61,304 bases of DNA, taken from the NCBI GenBank assembly GCA_903880855.1, contig CAIRQX010000131.1, positions 1 to 61,304 of the forward strand. The letters run 5' to 3'. The notes beneath the pieces are model-generated. The model did not search any database. It was not told the origin of the DNA and worked only from the letters and a program-made list of their open reading frames with translations. This DNA comes from an uncultured Burkholderiales bacterium (lineage in GTDB: Bacteria > Pseudomonadota > Gammaproteobacteria > Burkholderiales > Burkholderiaceae_C). Numbering within the stretch: the stretch's first letter is position 1; the number at the start of each line of letters is the position of its first letter. A program made the translations under genes and the position numbers. Below are positions 43,517 through 54,078 of the stretch, one piece after another.

Positions 43517-44703
43517 TTCGCGCTGATCTTGCGACCATTCAAAGCTTGCACTGGTCGTGCATTTTTCTTGAATGGGAAGTCAGCCACTTGCTTTTTACCG
43601 ATGTCCATAGTCGTCTTCAAGATGAAGAAGTTCACGCCCTCGGTACAAGGAGGCGTTGTGAGCGAGCCTTCGTAGCTGTAGTGCGTGAGGGCGGCTGGCA
43701 CCAACACGGCAGGATTGAATTTCACACCCTCGGCAATAACCTCTGGGCCTTCTGATTTAGGGGCTTTTTCCCAGATGGTTTTGATAGCGTCGTTGTCTTT
43801 ACCTTCGTTGAGTAAGACGCCGAGCACCGCCAATTTACCTTCGGAATTTTTGTGGACAAAATGCGCCACCATCGCCATGGGCTTGCCGTCGATTTGTTCT
43901 TCGCTAGGACGGTGGAAGTGGAATTGCAAGAGGTTGTAGACGTCTTTGTTGATCTTCAAAGTGCTGCCAGGCTCCACATTGACTTGGATGGTGTGGCCAT
44001 TGTTCAAAATTTTCAGCGCGCCTTCTTTATAAGACACGGCCAATACGTCTTTAGACTTCTCAAAAGGTCCGACGATGTTCAACGGCGATTGCTTGGTGCC
44101 TTTTCCACAGGTGGGGAATTCGTTACCCCATTTGTCTGGGCCCATTTCACCAGCGTAGTCCCAATGCACAGCATGGGCTTTTGCACCTTTATTGCTTTCC
44201 AGCGCGCAATCGGCCAAGACCTTGACTTTTTGGCCAGCGGCAGCGAGCGCATTTTGCGCAGCACAAATGGACTTGAGACGCGATGTCCACTCTGCCATTT
44301 CTAGTGCTTTTTCAAACGCGCTGACAGTGTCTGGATCGTCTGCGCCTTTGGTCATCAACCGTAAAGCGCCTAAACCCAATTGGCGCTCACTGATGATGGG
44401 GCCTTTTTGCGCCTTGATGAATGCTTCGTAATCTTGCAAAACGACGCCATTGGAGAAGGCTTCTTTCATGGCCGCCATTTGCTTGGCGGCGGGCTCGAAT
44501 TCAGCCACTTTTTCTTGCGCTTCTTTCAACTCTTTGGCGGTTTTATCCAACTCTTGCTGGGCTTCTTCCATGCCTTCGCTGGCTTCGGTCAATTCACCCA
44601 TGACGTGGCTCTTGCCGGTGTAACTCCAGTAAGCCACTGTGACTGCACCTGCCAAAAGCAAGCCCATGAGGATTTCAAGTATCAGACGTAAATGTTTTTT
44701 CAT
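43513..44703 (-). CDS. Membrane-anchored coiled-coil alpha-carbonic anhydrase
   Basis: The 396-aa protein interconverts CO2 and bicarbonate, probably in the periplasm. A membrane helix or uncleaved signal anchor spans about 6-27. A Glu/Lys/Ala coiled coil follows (about 36-82), then a helical region with three Cys (147, 166, 199), then the alpha-CA domain (about 178-396). Zinc ligands are His262 and His264 ([13 protein letters not shown]) and His281 (MVAHFVHKN); [16 protein letters not shown] holds the Thr of the active site. Typical bacterial alpha enzymes are about 220-250 aa, so the N-terminal 175 residues are an unusual addition. It diverges from miaB. Confidence 0.93.
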   Translation of the reverse strand: MKKHLRLILEILMGLLLAGAVTVAYWSYTGKSHVMGELTEASEGMEEAQQELDKTAKELKEAQEKVAEFEPAAKQMAAMKEAFSNGVVLQDYEAFIKAQKGPIISERQLGLGALRLMTKGADDPDTVSAFEKALEMAEWTSRLKSICAAQNALAAAGQKVKVLADCALESNKGAKAHAVHWDYAGEMGPDKWGNEFPTCGKGTKQSPLNIVGPFEKSKDVLAVSYKEGALKILNNGHTIQVNVEPGSTLKINKDVYNLLQFHFHRPSEEQIDGKPMAMVAHFVHKNSEGKLAVLGVLLNEGKDNDAIKTIWEKAPKSEGPEVIAEGVKFNPAVLVPAALTHYSYEGSLTTPPCTEGVNFFILKTTMDIGKKQVADFPFKKNARPVQALNGRKISAN

Positions 44704-44836
44704 AGCCGTTCACTGTGATGGTTTGTGTACCTATCGGCACATGGTTGGTCGACCTTTAGCACCTACAATGTTAACTCTTCAACAGCCTCTGGATCTAAAC
44801 CATGAACCGCTGCGCCACTCACGGGAGTTTTCCCGC

Positions 44837-46183
44837 ATGAGCCCCAAAGTATTTATTAAAACCTTCGGTTGCCAAATGAACGAGTACGACTCGGACAAGA
44901 TGGCAGACGTCTTGGGGCAAGCCCAAGGCTACGAAAAAACCAGCAATGTCGACGAAGCCGACCTGATCGTCTTCAATACCTGCTCGGTGCGCGAGAGAGC
45001 GCAAGAAAAAGTCTTCTCCGATTTAGGTCGAATACGGCACCTCAAAGCCAAGGGCGTCAAGATCGCGGTAGGCGGTTGCGTGGCCAGCCAAGAAGGCGAA
45101 GCCATCATTGCCCGCGCACCTTATGTCGACGTGGTGTTTGGCCCGCAGACTTTGCACCGCTTGCCAGAACTACTCGACCAACGCAAAGCACTCAAGCGCC
45201 CCCAAGTCGACATCAGTTTTCCTGAAATCGAAAAATTCGACCATTTGCCGCCTGCACGTGTCGAAGGCGCCAGCGCATTCGTGAGCATCATGGAAGGTTG
45301 CAGCAAGTACTGCAGCTATTGCGTCGTGCCTTACACCCGTGGCGAAGAATTCAGCCGCCCCTTAGACGATGTGATGAAAGAAGTCGCCGACTTGGCAACA
45401 CAAGGCGTAAAAGAAGTCACGCTGCTCGGACAAAACGTGAACGCCTACCGTGGCGTGATGGGAAACACTGCAGACATCGCCGACTTTGCCTTGCTGATTG
45501 AATTAGTGGCAGACATTCCCGGGGTTGAGCGCATCCGCTACACCACCAGCCACCCCAACGAATTCACCCAGCGCTTGATTGACGTGTACGCCAAAGTGCC
45601 CAAGTTGGTCAACCACTTGCATTTGCCCGTGCAACACGGAAGCGACCGCATTTTGATGGCGATGAAGCGCGGCTACACCGCGATGGAATACAAAAGCACG
45701 GTGAAAAAACTGCGCGCGATTCGCCCTGCCATGGCGATGAGTTCAGACTTTATCGTGGGCTTTCCTGGCGAGACCGAAGAAGACCACCAAAAGTTGATCA
45801 AGCTGATGCACGATATCTACTTTGACAACTCGTTTAGTTTTATTTTCAGCCCTCGCCCCGGCACGCCGGCTGCCAATTTACCTGACGACACGCCGCACGC
45901 GGTGAAGTTGCGCCGTTTGCAAGAGGTGCAAAAAATCATCGACGACAACATGCGCGCTATCAACGTAGAACGCGTGGGCACCATACAAAAGATTTTGGTC
46001 GATGGCATTTCACGCAAAGACGCCAACGAGTTGCGTGGCCGCACAGAATGCAATCGGGTGGTGAATTTTCAAGCCGGTCCGATGTCTGAGCGTTTGATGC
46101 ACCAACTGATTGATGTGCGTATTAATGAAGCCAATCCGCACTCATTGCGCGGTGAAGTGGTGGTGTCGGAGAGCGTGGTTTAG
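44837..46183 (+). CDS. miaB: tRNA methylthiotransferase MiaB
   Basis: MiaB adds a methylthio group to isopentenyladenosine 37 of tRNAs. The 448-aa protein starts [20 protein letters not shown], with cluster cysteines in [20 protein letters not shown] and VGGCVASQE, and the radical-SAM triad in [23 protein letters not shown] domain ends it. I chose the ATG at 44837, just before the conserved start, rather than in-frame upstream codons. The stop overlaps the convergent ffh stop by four bases. Confidence 0.96.
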   Translation: MSPKVFIKTFGCQMNEYDSDKMADVLGQAQGYEKTSNVDEADLIVFNTCSVRERAQEKVFSDLGRIRHLKAKGVKIAVGGCVASQEGEAIIARAPYVDVVFGPQTLHRLPELLDQRKALKRPQVDISFPEIEKFDHLPPARVEGASAFVSIMEGCSKYCSYCVVPYTRGEEFSRPLDDVMKEVADLATQGVKEVTLLGQNVNAYRGVMGNTADIADFALLIELVADIPGVERIRYTTSHPNEFTQRLIDVYAKVPKLVNHLHLPVQHGSDRILMAMKRGYTAMEYKSTVKKLRAIRPAMAMSSDFIVGFPGETEEDHQKLIKLMHDIYFDNSFSFIFSPRPGTPAANLPDDTPHAVKLRRLQEVQKIIDDNMRAINVERVGTIQKILVDGISRKDANELRGRTECNRVVNFQAGPMSERLMHQLIDVRINEANPHSLRGEVVVSESVV

Positions 46184-47562
46184 CGCATTCCAGGAAAGCC
46201 ACCGCCCATGCCCGGCATGCCTTTCATGCCGCCCATGCGCTTCATCATCTTCATCAAGCCGCCACCGCGCATTTTTTTCATCATGTCTTGCATTTGCTCA
46301 AACTCTTTGAGCAAACGGTTCACGTCTTGCACCTGAACACCGGCGCCCGCAGCGATACGGCGTTTCCGTGTGGCTTTGATGAGCTCGGGTTTGCGCCGCT
46401 CTAAGTCAGTCATGCTGTGGATGATGCCTTGCTTTCGACCGATGTCTTTCTCAGCCTTGCCCATATCCACGTCCTTTGCTTTGGCCGCCATTTGGGTTGG
46501 CAGTTTGTCCATCAAGTTTGACAAGCCGCCCATCGAACGCATTTGTTGAATTTGCGAGAGAAAGTCGTTCAAATCAAAGTTGTCGCCGCGCTTGACTTTG
46601 TCAGCCAATTTTTGGGCGGCCGCCATATCAACGCCCGCGGTGACTTGTTCCACCAAGGCCAATATGTCGCCCATGCCCAACACGCGCTGTGCGTGGCGGT
46701 TGGCGTCGAACAATTCCAAGCCATCCATTTTTTCGCTGGTACCCGCGAACTTGATCGGCACACCGGTAATTTGGCGCACTGACAAGGCCGCGCCACCGCG
46801 TGAATCGCCATCGAGTTTGGTCAACACAATGCCAGTCAGTGGCAATGCGTCTTTAAATGCTTTGGCGGTGTTGATCGCGTCTTGGCCTTGCATCGCGTCG
46901 ACCACGAACAAGGTTTCGACGGGGTTCAAAACGTTGTGCAAGGCTTGGATTTCTTGCATCAAGGCTTCGTCAATGCCTAAGCGGCCTGCGGTGTCAACCA
47001 GCAACACATCAAAGTAATGTTTGCGCGCGTAGTCCAGCGCATCACGCGCAATGTCTTGCGGTTTTTGGTCGGCGCTGCTGGGGAACCATTCGGCACCGAC
47101 TTGTGCGGTAACGGTTTTCAGTTGCTCGATCGCTGCAGGGCGGTAGACGTCGCCCGACACCGTCAACACTTTCTTTTTGCGCTGCTGGATTAACCAGCGC
47201 GCGAGTTTGGCGGTAGTGGTGGTTTTACCGGCACCTTGCAAACCAGCCATCAAAATAACTGCAGGCGGTTGCGCAGCTAAATTCAGATCGCTGACGCCAT
47301 CGCCCATGATGGCGGCGAGCTCTTGGTTGACGATGCCGACCAAAGCTTGACCAGGTTGCAAAGAACCGACGACTTCTTGGCCTAAGGCTTTGTCTTTGAC
47401 GCGGGCGATAAAGTCGCGCACGACTGGCAATGCCACGTCGGCCTCTAACAAGGCCATGCGCACTTCGCGCAACATATCAGCCACATTGCTTTCCGTGATG
47501 CGTGCCTGACCGCTGATTTGTTTGACGAGACGGGAGAGTTTGTCGGTAAGGGCTGAAGCCAT
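46180..47562 (-). CDS. ffh: Signal recognition particle protein Ffh
   Basis: Ffh targets nascent membrane proteins. The 460-aa protein has an N domain, the GTPase with [24 protein letters not shown] and [10 protein letters not shown], and the Met-rich M domain ending [20 protein letters not shown] chose the ATG at 47562 ([16 protein letters not shown]), with GGGGA upstream, over an in-frame codon at 47601. Confidence 0.97.
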   Translation of the reverse strand: MASALTDKLSRLVKQISGQARITESNVADMLREVRMALLEADVALPVVRDFIARVKDKALGQEVVGSLQPGQALVGIVNQELAAIMGDGVSDLNLAAQPPAVILMAGLQGAGKTTTTAKLARWLIQQRKKKVLTVSGDVYRPAAIEQLKTVTAQVGAEWFPSSADQKPQDIARDALDYARKHYFDVLLVDTAGRLGIDEALMQEIQALHNVLNPVETLFVVDAMQGQDAINTAKAFKDALPLTGIVLTKLDGDSRGGAALSVRQITGVPIKFAGTSEKMDGLELFDANRHAQRVLGMGDILALVEQVTAGVDMAAAQKLADKVKRGDNFDLNDFLSQIQQMRSMGGLSNLMDKLPTQMAAKAKDVDMGKAEKDIGRKQGIIHSMTDLERRKPELIKATRKRRIAAGAGVQVQDVNRLLKEFEQMQDMMKKMRGGGLMKMMKRMGGMKGMPGMGGGFPGMR

Positions 47563-47618
47563 ATTTATCCCCGTGGGGGGTTCATTGGATGCGTCGAGCA
47601 AAACGCTAAACTTGCCCC

Positions 47619-48431
47619 ATGATTTTAGCCAGTGACATCTCTCCCAACCTTTGGTTAGGAATACCCACCGCTTTCGCCTACGCGCTCACCGCGTGGATGG
47701 GCCCTCGCCTAGGTCCCGGATACGGCCACCGCTGGTTGGTGGTTCCTTGGTTGCTCCATGCCTCGGGGTTGGCCTTTGCATTGTTTGGCTCGCAAGATGG
47801 CGTGATGCGCTTTGGTTTTGCGCCCGCTTTGTCGGTCACTGTGTGGTTGATGCTGACCTTTTATGTGTTGGAGCAGCATTGGTTTCCGCGACTGCAAACC
47901 CGCTGGACCTTGATGGCTTTAGGCGCCTCGGTGGTGTTGATCGCGGCTGTGTTCCCTGGCGCGCCCATGCATACCAATGCATCGCCCTTGCTTCCATTGC
48001 ATTGGGCTTTGGGCATTGCGTCCTATGGACTTTTTGCCGCCGCCTTGGTTCACGCCACTATTTTGTCGCAAGCGGAAAAAAATATGCGCATGGCGGTTGA
48101 TGCCTCGATTGATGTGCCTATCCTCACTTTGGAGCGCTTGACATTTCGCTTTGTCTCGGCAGGCTTTGTCTTGCTTACCGCCACACTCTTAGCCGGTTGG
48201 TTGTTTGGCGATAGTTTGTATGGCGCCAATACGGCTTGGCGTTGGGACCACAAGACAGTCTTCTCAGTGCTGTCTTGGGCGACCTTCGCAGTCTTGCTGA
48301 TCGGTCGCCAGCGGTTGGGTTGGCGCGGACGCACCGCCATTCGGTTTTTGTATGCTGGCTCCGGTTTGTTGCTACTCGGATACGTGGGCTCACGCTTTGT
48401 CATGGAAGTGATCTTGGGCCGCACGCCATGA
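47619..48431 (+). CDS. ypjD: CcsA-like inner-membrane protein (YpjD family)
   Basis: The 270-aa protein has about eight membrane helices. The end WRWDHKTVFSVLSWATFAVL, then LGWRGRTAIRFLYAGSG and LLLLGYVGSRFVMEVIL match the CcsA/HemX-like YpjD family that lies next to ffh in many proteobacteria. The role is not well defined; relation to cytochrome c assembly is by family only. It diverges from ffh and its stop overlaps the next start (ATGA). Confidence 0.9.
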   Translation: MILASDISPNLWLGIPTAFAYALTAWMGPRLGPGYGHRWLVVPWLLHASGLAFALFGSQDGVMRFGFAPALSVTVWLMLTFYVLEQHWFPRLQTRWTLMALGASVVLIAAVFPGAPMHTNASPLLPLHWALGIASYGLFAAALVHATILSQAEKNMRMAVDASIDVPILTLERLTFRFVSAGFVLLTATLLAGWLFGDSLYGANTAWRWDHKTVFSVLSWATFAVLLIGRQRLGWRGRTAIRFLYAGSGLLLLGYVGSRFVMEVILGRTP

Positions 48432-48667
48432 AATATGTGATTTGGGTGGCAATCATTTTTGCCGGTTTGTGGTGGATTCGTCAGCAGCGCAGCGGCTCTA
48501 ATTCACCTTCTAAAAAAAACAAGGGCTCGAATGTCATGCTGCCCTGTGCGCACTGTGGCTTGCATATTCCTGAAAATGAAGCCGTATTGGGTCCAGCAAA
48601 ATCCAACGGTACGCAAACGGCTTACTGCAGCCCCCAACATTTGCAACAGCACGAGGGACGTGCGTGA
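48428..48667 (+). CDS. PP0621-type small membrane protein with zinc-ribbon-like cysteines
   Basis: The 79-aa protein has one N-terminal membrane helix (IWVAIIFAGLWWIRQQ) and a C-terminal LPCAHCGLHIPENEAVLG followed by YCSPQHLQQH, which may bind a metal. The family lies between ypjD and ampD in Burkholderiales. ATG overlaps the ypjD stop, and the stop overlaps the ampD GTG start. Confidence 0.88.
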   Translation: MKYVIWVAIIFAGLWWIRQQRSGSNSPSKKNKGSNVMLPCAHCGLHIPENEAVLGPAKSNGTQTAYCSPQHLQQHEGRA

Positions 48668-49272
48668 ACCTTGCGGTTACGCACTGGCTAGACGGTTGGT
48701 GGTCTCGCGCCCAGCGCATAGATTCCCCCAACTTTGGTGAGCGGCCAAGCCATGCGCAGGTTGACTTGCTGGTCATCCACTCCATCAGTTTGCCGCCTGG
48801 CGTCTATGGCGGCACAGAGATAGAAGCGCTATTTACCAACCAACTTGATTGGGACGCCCACCCCTACTTTTCGCAGATTCGCGATATGCAAGTCTCTTCC
48901 CACTTTGTGATTCGACGTGATGGCTGCCTGTTGCAGTTTGTGAGTTGTGACAAAAGAGCGTGGCATGCTGGCGTGTCGCATTACCGCGGACGCGACAACT
49001 GCAACGACGATTCGATTGGCATTGAACTCGAAGGTTTAGAAGGCGAATTGTTTGAAAAAGCGCAATACGACACGCTGTCTGTTTTGTGCAAACAACTTGT
49101 CAGCAACTACCCCATTGCACACATCGCAGGCCACGAAGACATCGCGCCTGGACGCAAGTTGGACCCAGGTGCAGGTTTTGATTGGCAGTTACTCCAAGAT
49201 AAATTAGTACTTTCAAATTCATTTTTTCCGGCTGCCCGCTTGGGCGAAAAAATAGTCAAAAAAAATATTTAA
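48664..49272 (+). CDS. ampD: 1,6-anhydro-N-acetylmuramyl-L-alanine amidase AmpD
   Basis: AmpD recycles cell-wall fragments in the cytoplasm. The 202-aa protein has the zinc ligands in LLVIHSISLPPG and IAGHEDIAPGRKLDPG (His and Asp), plus SSHFVIRRDGCLLQFVSCD, AWHAGVSHYRGRDNCNDDS and IGIELEG. It starts with GTG, overlapping the previous stop. No signal peptide is present. Confidence 0.95.
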   Translation: MNLAVTHWLDGWWSRAQRIDSPNFGERPSHAQVDLLVIHSISLPPGVYGGTEIEALFTNQLDWDAHPYFSQIRDMQVSSHFVIRRDGCLLQFVSCDKRAWHAGVSHYRGRDNCNDDSIGIELEGLEGELFEKAQYDTLSVLCKQLVSNYPIAHIAGHEDIAPGRKLDPGAGFDWQLLQDKLVLSNSFFPAARLGEKIVKKNI

Positions 49273-49489
49273 TTGCTTCCCCTATGTTGGGATAGGTTGC
49301 CAATTTTGGCTTCAGTAGACGCATACCTAATTTCTTGGGCATTAGCGAAGCAAATGCATTCAAAAATCGCATGAAACAAAGCTTTTATTTAAAAACCCCA
49401 GTCTCTACATGGCTTGATTCGGGTGTCGTCTTGCGAAAAATTGATGACGGTTTTGCCATGTGGAAGAAAAAACCGGCATATCCTTGAAA

Positions 49490-49537
49490 ACACTACCCCT
49501 AGTGCCTTGATGGAGTCATAGACACCAGATATAGTGT
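49490..49537. promoter_or_regulatory. Pair of NrdR boxes upstream of nrdA
   Basis: ACACTACCCCTAGTGC (49490-49505) and ACACCAGATATAGTGT (49522-49537) match the NrdR box ACACTATATATAGTGT in their outer halves. They are 32 bp apart, three helical turns, as in known nrd promoters. NrdR represses ribonucleotide reductase when dATP is high. The remainder of the 354-bp gap 49273-49626 shows no gene. Confidence 0.85.
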
Positions 49538-49626
49538 GGGGACGCGATGCTTCACTTTTTAAAAGTTCGACTTTCAAGTTGCAAGCCGCCCGCACACACG
49601 AATTGAATAACAGGAAGAAAAACGAC

Positions 49627-52545
49627 ATGCAACTTGTTGAATCCACTACAAAAATTAATCCAACACCTTTCCCCGCATCTACCCAAGACCGCATCAGCGC
49701 CGACAGCCCGACCTTGTTGGCCCACTACCAAATTATTCGCCGCAATGGCGCGGTAGTTCCTTTCGAACCCGCCAAGATTGCTGTTGCCATGATGAAGGCG
49801 TTTTTGGCCGTGCATGGCACCCAAGGCGCGGCATCTGCCAGCGTGCGCGAAACTGTCGATGTTTTGACCCAAGGCGTGGTTCGCGCCCTGATGCGTTCAC
49901 GTCCAGGCGGCGGCACCTTTCATATTGAAGATGTACAAGACCAAGCAGAACTCGGTCTCATGCGTGGCGGTCACCACGAAATTGCCCGTGCCTACGTGCT
50001 CTACCGCGAACGCCGCACCCAAGAGCGCGCCCACACCAAAGAACAAGCCGCACCAGTTGCCCCCACCATGCATGTGCTCGAAGGTGGCCAACGCGTGCCT
50101 GTGGACCTTCAGCATCTACAGCGCTTAATCAACGATGCTTGCGCCGGTCTGGGCGCAGATGTGCGTCCTGAGCCCATCATGGCCGAGACCATGCGCAACC
50201 TCTACGACGGCGTTCCGATGGACGAGGTGTACAAAGCTGCGATCTTGGCCACACGCACCTTGATTGAAAAAGACCCCGACTACACCTACGCCACCGCACG
50301 TTTGCTGATGCACACCATCGCCAAAGAAGTGCTGGGCAAAGAAGTCCTGCACGCCGACATGGGCCAGCACTACGCGCAGTACTTTCCACAGTTCATCAAA
50401 AAGGGCGTTGACAACGAATTGCTCGACCCACAAATGCTGCAGTTTGACTTGCAGCGTTTGGGCTCAGCACTCAAAGCCGGTCGCGACTTGAAGTTTGACT
50501 ACCTCGGTCTGCAAACTCTGTATGACCGCTACTTCTTGCACGTGCGCAAACAACGCATTGAGTTGCCACAAGCGTTTTTCATGCGCGTTGCGATGGGCTT
50601 GGCCCTGAAAGAAATCGACCGCGAAGCGCGTGCAATTGAGTTCTACGAAGTTCTGTCGTCGTTTGACTTCATGTCGAGCACACCAACTTTGTTCAATAGC
50701 GGCACTTTGCGTTCACAACTTTCTAGCTGCTACCTTTCAACCGTGCCTGACGACCTAGATGGCATTTATGAGCTGATCAAAGAAAACGCGCTGCTCTCTA
50801 AATTCGCAGGTGGTTTGGGCAACGACTGGACCCGCGTGCGCGCATTGGGCAGCCACATCAAGGGCACCAATGGCGAGTCACAAGGCGTGGTGCCATTCTT
50901 AAAAGTCGTCAACGACACCGCCGTGGCGGTGAACCAAGGTGGTAAGCGCAAAGGCGCAGTTTGCACCTACTTGGAGAGCTGGCACTTAGACGTCGAAGAA
51001 TTCTTAGAGTTGCGCAAAAACACAGGCGACGACCGCCGACGCACACACGACATGAACACCGCCAACTGGATTCCAGACTTGTTCATGCGTCGCGTAATGG
51101 AAAAAGGCGAGTGGACCTTGTTCTCTCCCTCCGATGTCCCCGACTTGCACGACCTCTATGGCGCTGAGTTTGAGAAAGCCTATGTAGCTTACGAAGCCAA
51201 AGCCAAGAGCGGCGAAATCAAACCTAGCAAAACCGTCCAAGCTACCGACATGTGGCGCAAGATGCTGACCATGTTGTTTGAAACTGGCCACCCATGGATC
51301 ACTTTCAAAGACCCCTGCAATGTGCGCTCGCCTCAGCAGCACGTTGGCGTGGTGCACTCATCTAATCTGTGCACTGAAATCACGTTGAACACCAGCGACA
51401 CCGAAACCGCGGTCTGTAACCTCGGCTCGGTCAATTTGTCTCAGCACTTGATCGAAGGCGCCAACGGACAAGAACTCGACCACGACAAACTCAAGCGCAC
51501 CATCTCTACCGCGATGCGCATGCTCGACAACGTGATCGACATCAATTACTACGCCGTGAAAAAAGCGCGCGACTCGAACCTGCGCCACCGCCCTGTTGGT
51601 TTGGGCATCATGTCGTTCCAAGACAGCTTGTACGAAATGCGCATTCCTTACGCCTCACAAGCCGCTGTCGAGTTTGCTGACCGCTCGATGGAAGCCGTTT
51701 GCTACTACGCTTATTGGGCATCGACCGAACTCGCGAAAGAGCGTGGCCAATATGCCAGCTACAAAGGTTCTTTGTGGGACCAAGGCGTTTTGCCATTGGA
51801 CTCACTCGACCTCTTAGCCTCCGCACGCGGTGGTTATTTAGATGTTGACCGCTCCACCACTTTGGACTGGGAATCATTGCGCCACAAAATTGCCAAAGAC
51901 GGCATGCGCAATTCCAATTGCGTGGCGATTGCGCCAACCGCGACGATCTCCAACATCATTGGTGTTGACGCTTCCATCGAGCCTTGCTTTGGCAACTTGT
52001 CGGTCAAGTCCAACCTGTCTGGCGAATTCACAGTGATCAACAGCTACTTGGTGCGTGACTTGAAGCGCCTGGGTTTGTGGGACGACGTGATGGTCATGGA
52101 CCTCAAACACTTTGACGGTTCATTACGCCCCATCGACCGGGTGCCACAAGAGATCAAATCCTTGTACGCCACTGCCTTTGAGGTAGAACCACAGTGGCTG
52201 GTCGAAGCTGCATCGCGTCGCCAAAAGTGGATCGACCAAGCGCAATCGCTCAATATCTACATGGCAGGTGCATCCGGCAAGAAGTTAGACGAGACCTACA
52301 AGCTGGCTTGGTTACGTGGATTAAAAACCACCTACTACCTCCGTACTTCTAGCGCACAACAAGTCGAGAAATCTACGGTGCAAGCAGGCTCACACAACTC
52401 GGTGTCTTCAGGCTCGCCGACCGGTGGACTGAGTGCGCTTGAAGCTGCAGCGATGGCCGCACAAGCACAACAGTTGAGTGCAGTGGCCGCCACCGACGTC
52501 AAGTTTTGCGGAGTCGATGATCCGACTTGCGAAGCTTGTCAGTAA
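49627..52545 (+). CDS. nrdA: Class Ia ribonucleotide reductase large subunit NrdA, with two ATP cones
   Basis: NrdA reduces ribonucleoside diphosphates with NrdB. The start is the ATG at 49627 (972 aa) with AGGAAG upstream; the frame is open upstream to 49534 without a better start. The first ATP cone is at about 37-130 (IIRRNGAVVPFEPAKIAVAM), and a second, diverged cone at about 145-235 (HVLEGGQRVPVDLQHLQRLI). The barrel carries NSGTLRSQLSSCYLSTVPDD, NLCTEITLNTSDTETAVCNL and ATISNIIGVDASIEPCFGNL, and the C-terminal cysteine pair is CEACQ. E. coli NrdA has 761 residues and one cone; Pseudomonas-type enzymes have two. Confidence 0.97.
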   Translation: MQLVESTTKINPTPFPASTQDRISADSPTLLAHYQIIRRNGAVVPFEPAKIAVAMMKAFLAVHGTQGAASASVRETVDVLTQGVVRALMRSRPGGGTFHIEDVQDQAELGLMRGGHHEIARAYVLYRERRTQERAHTKEQAAPVAPTMHVLEGGQRVPVDLQHLQRLINDACAGLGADVRPEPIMAETMRNLYDGVPMDEVYKAAILATRTLIEKDPDYTYATARLLMHTIAKEVLGKEVLHADMGQHYAQYFPQFIKKGVDNELLDPQMLQFDLQRLGSALKAGRDLKFDYLGLQTLYDRYFLHVRKQRIELPQAFFMRVAMGLALKEIDREARAIEFYEVLSSFDFMSSTPTLFNSGTLRSQLSSCYLSTVPDDLDGIYELIKENALLSKFAGGLGNDWTRVRALGSHIKGTNGESQGVVPFLKVVNDTAVAVNQGGKRKGAVCTYLESWHLDVEEFLELRKNTGDDRRRTHDMNTANWIPDLFMRRVMEKGEWTLFSPSDVPDLHDLYGAEFEKAYVAYEAKAKSGEIKPSKTVQATDMWRKMLTMLFETGHPWITFKDPCNVRSPQQHVGVVHSSNLCTEITLNTSDTETAVCNLGSVNLSQHLIEGANGQELDHDKLKRTISTAMRMLDNVIDINYYAVKKARDSNLRHRPVGLGIMSFQDSLYEMRIPYASQAAVEFADRSMEAVCYYAYWASTELAKERGQYASYKGSLWDQGVLPLDSLDLLASARGGYLDVDRSTTLDWESLRHKIAKDGMRNSNCVAIAPTATISNIIGVDASIEPCFGNLSVKSNLSGEFTVINSYLVRDLKRLGLWDDVMVMDLKHFDGSLRPIDRVPQEIKSLYATAFEVEPQWLVEAASRRQKWIDQAQSLNIYMAGASGKKLDETYKLAWLRGLKTTYYLRTSSAQQVEKSTVQAGSHNSVSSGSPTGGLSALEAAAMAAQAQQLSAVAATDVKFCGVDDPTCEACQ

Positions 52546-52591
52546 TTTGGCATCTACACATATTTGTATTTGCACAACACAAATCCGCTCC

Positions 52592-52621
52592 GCACCCACG
52601 CAACGCTTTGCGTTTGGGTGC
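52592..52621 (+). other. Hairpin in the nrdA-nrdB gap
   Basis: GCACCCA (52592-52598) pairs with TGGGTGC (52615-52621), and CGCAA with TTGCG inside, with a two-base bulge. No T run follows. It may be an RNA processing or stability element that sets the NrdA to NrdB ratio. The gap is 111 bp. Confidence 0.45.
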
Positions 52622-52656
52622 ATTGCATTGATAATCATTGAATTGGAAAATAATCT

Positions 52657-53889
52657 ATGTTGACCTGGGACGAAGAAGTTAAAACTTCAGCAGCACCACC
52701 TTTCGCAAGCGGCATGAGTAGCCGCCTGATGGATACCCCTCCCTCTCCAACTTCCCATAGTGCCCAAGCGCCAGTTGCTACGCGCACTTTGGATGACGGT
52801 GCAAAAGCACCAGTTATCCCAACACTCACCACCCCAGTTTCTGCTGCGTCTACAGCTTCCGCCACTAGCGCGCGTCGCGTCAATGCATCAGACAAGCGCA
52901 TCATCAATGGCCACACCGATGTGAACCAGTTGGTGCCTTTCAAATACAAATGGGCTTGGGAAAAATACCTCGCTACGTGCGCCAACCACTGGATGCCGCA
53001 AGAAGTGAACATGACGCGCGACATCGCCTTATGGAAAGACCCTAACGGTTTGACCGATGACGAGCGCCGCTTGATCATGCGTAACCTCGGCTTTTTCGTC
53101 ACTGCCGATTCTTTGGCAGCCAACAATATTGTGTTGGGTACCTACCGCCACATCACAGCGCCTGAGTGCCGCCAGTTCTTGTTGCGTCAAGCGTTTGAAG
53201 AGGCTATCCATACCCACGCTTACCAATACATCGTTGAGTCCTTGGGACTTGATGAGGGTGAAATTTTTAACGCTTACCACGAAGTTAAATCTATCCGCGA
53301 CAAAGATGAGTTCCTGATCCCCTTCATCGAAGCCATCATGAACCCCCACTTCCATACTGGCACGCCTGAGACCGATCAAACCCTGCTCAAGTCTCTGATT
53401 GTGTTTGCCTGCTTGATGGAAGGTCTCTTCTTCTACGTTGGCTTTACCCAAATCTTGGCACTCGGTCGCCAAAACAAGATGACGGGTGCGGCAGAGCAAT
53501 ACCAATACATCTTGCGTGACGAGTCGATGCACTGCAATTTCGGCATTGATTTGATCAACCAAATCAAACTCGAAAACCCCCACCTGTGGACAGCGTCTTT
53601 CAAAGAAGAGATCAAAGGCTTGTTCATGCAAGCGGTTGAACTCGAATACCGCTACGCAGAAGACACCATGCCGCGTGGCGTGTTGGGTCTCAATGCATCG
53701 ATGTTCAAAGGCTATTTACGCTATATCGCTAACCGCCGCGCCACACAAATTGGTCTCGAGCAGTTGTTCCCCAATGAGGAAAATCCATTCCCTTGGATGA
53801 GCGAGATGATCGACCTGAAAAAAGAACGTAATTTCTTTGAAACCCGCGTGATTGAATACCAATCTGGCGGTGCTTTGTCTTGGGACTGA
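52657..53889 (+). CDS. nrdB: Class Ia ribonucleotide reductase small subunit NrdB
   Basis: This 410-aa protein carries the diiron-tyrosyl radical site. The first about 75 residues are Ser/Ala/Pro-rich and poorly conserved. The ferritin-like core has [18 protein letters not shown] and [18 protein letters not shown] with the metal-binding Glu and His, and [20 protein letters not shown]. It ends [19 protein letters not shown], the tail that docks on NrdA. Confidence 0.96.
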   Translation: MLTWDEEVKTSAAPPFASGMSSRLMDTPPSPTSHSAQAPVATRTLDDGAKAPVIPTLTTPVSAASTASATSARRVNASDKRIINGHTDVNQLVPFKYKWAWEKYLATCANHWMPQEVNMTRDIALWKDPNGLTDDERRLIMRNLGFFVTADSLAANNIVLGTYRHITAPECRQFLLRQAFEEAIHTHAYQYIVESLGLDEGEIFNAYHEVKSIRDKDEFLIPFIEAIMNPHFHTGTPETDQTLLKSLIVFACLMEGLFFYVGFTQILALGRQNKMTGAAEQYQYILRDESMHCNFGIDLINQIKLENPHLWTASFKEEIKGLFMQAVELEYRYAEDTMPRGVLGLNASMFKGYLRYIANRRATQIGLEQLFPNEENPFPWMSEMIDLKKERNFFETRVIEYQSGGALSWD

Positions 53890-53932
53890 TTTTTAAAACA
53901 ACATGTCCCTGAATTTGTTCGTCACTTCCATA

Positions 53933-53994
53933 AACACCCGCTTACGAGGTGTTGTGACGGACTCAACGTGTTCATGGGGTTGGACCCGGGTCCA
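53933..53994. repeat. Inverted repeats after nrdB, including a 14-bp perfect palindrome
   Basis: AACACC (53933-53938) and GGTGTT (53948-53953) form a hairpin 44 bp after the nrdB stop, a possible terminator without a T run. TGGACCCGGGTCCA (53981-53994) is a perfect 14-bp palindrome, with ATGG and CCAT extending it imperfectly on both sides; it may bind a dimeric regulator. The gap to the H1-like gene is 189 bp and holds no other gene. Confidence 0.5.
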
Positions 53995-54078
53995 GCGCCA
54001 TGAATCGCTTTGCATGCTACCAACCGGTGCAAAGTGTTTTCACTCAACGATCTAAAAAATTGATCTAGGAGAAAAGAA

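Noticed and set aside
48236-48667. Longer start for the PP0621-type gene
   Set aside because: The upstream part lies within ypjD in another frame; the ATG at 48428 overlaps the ypjD stop and begins the membrane helix.
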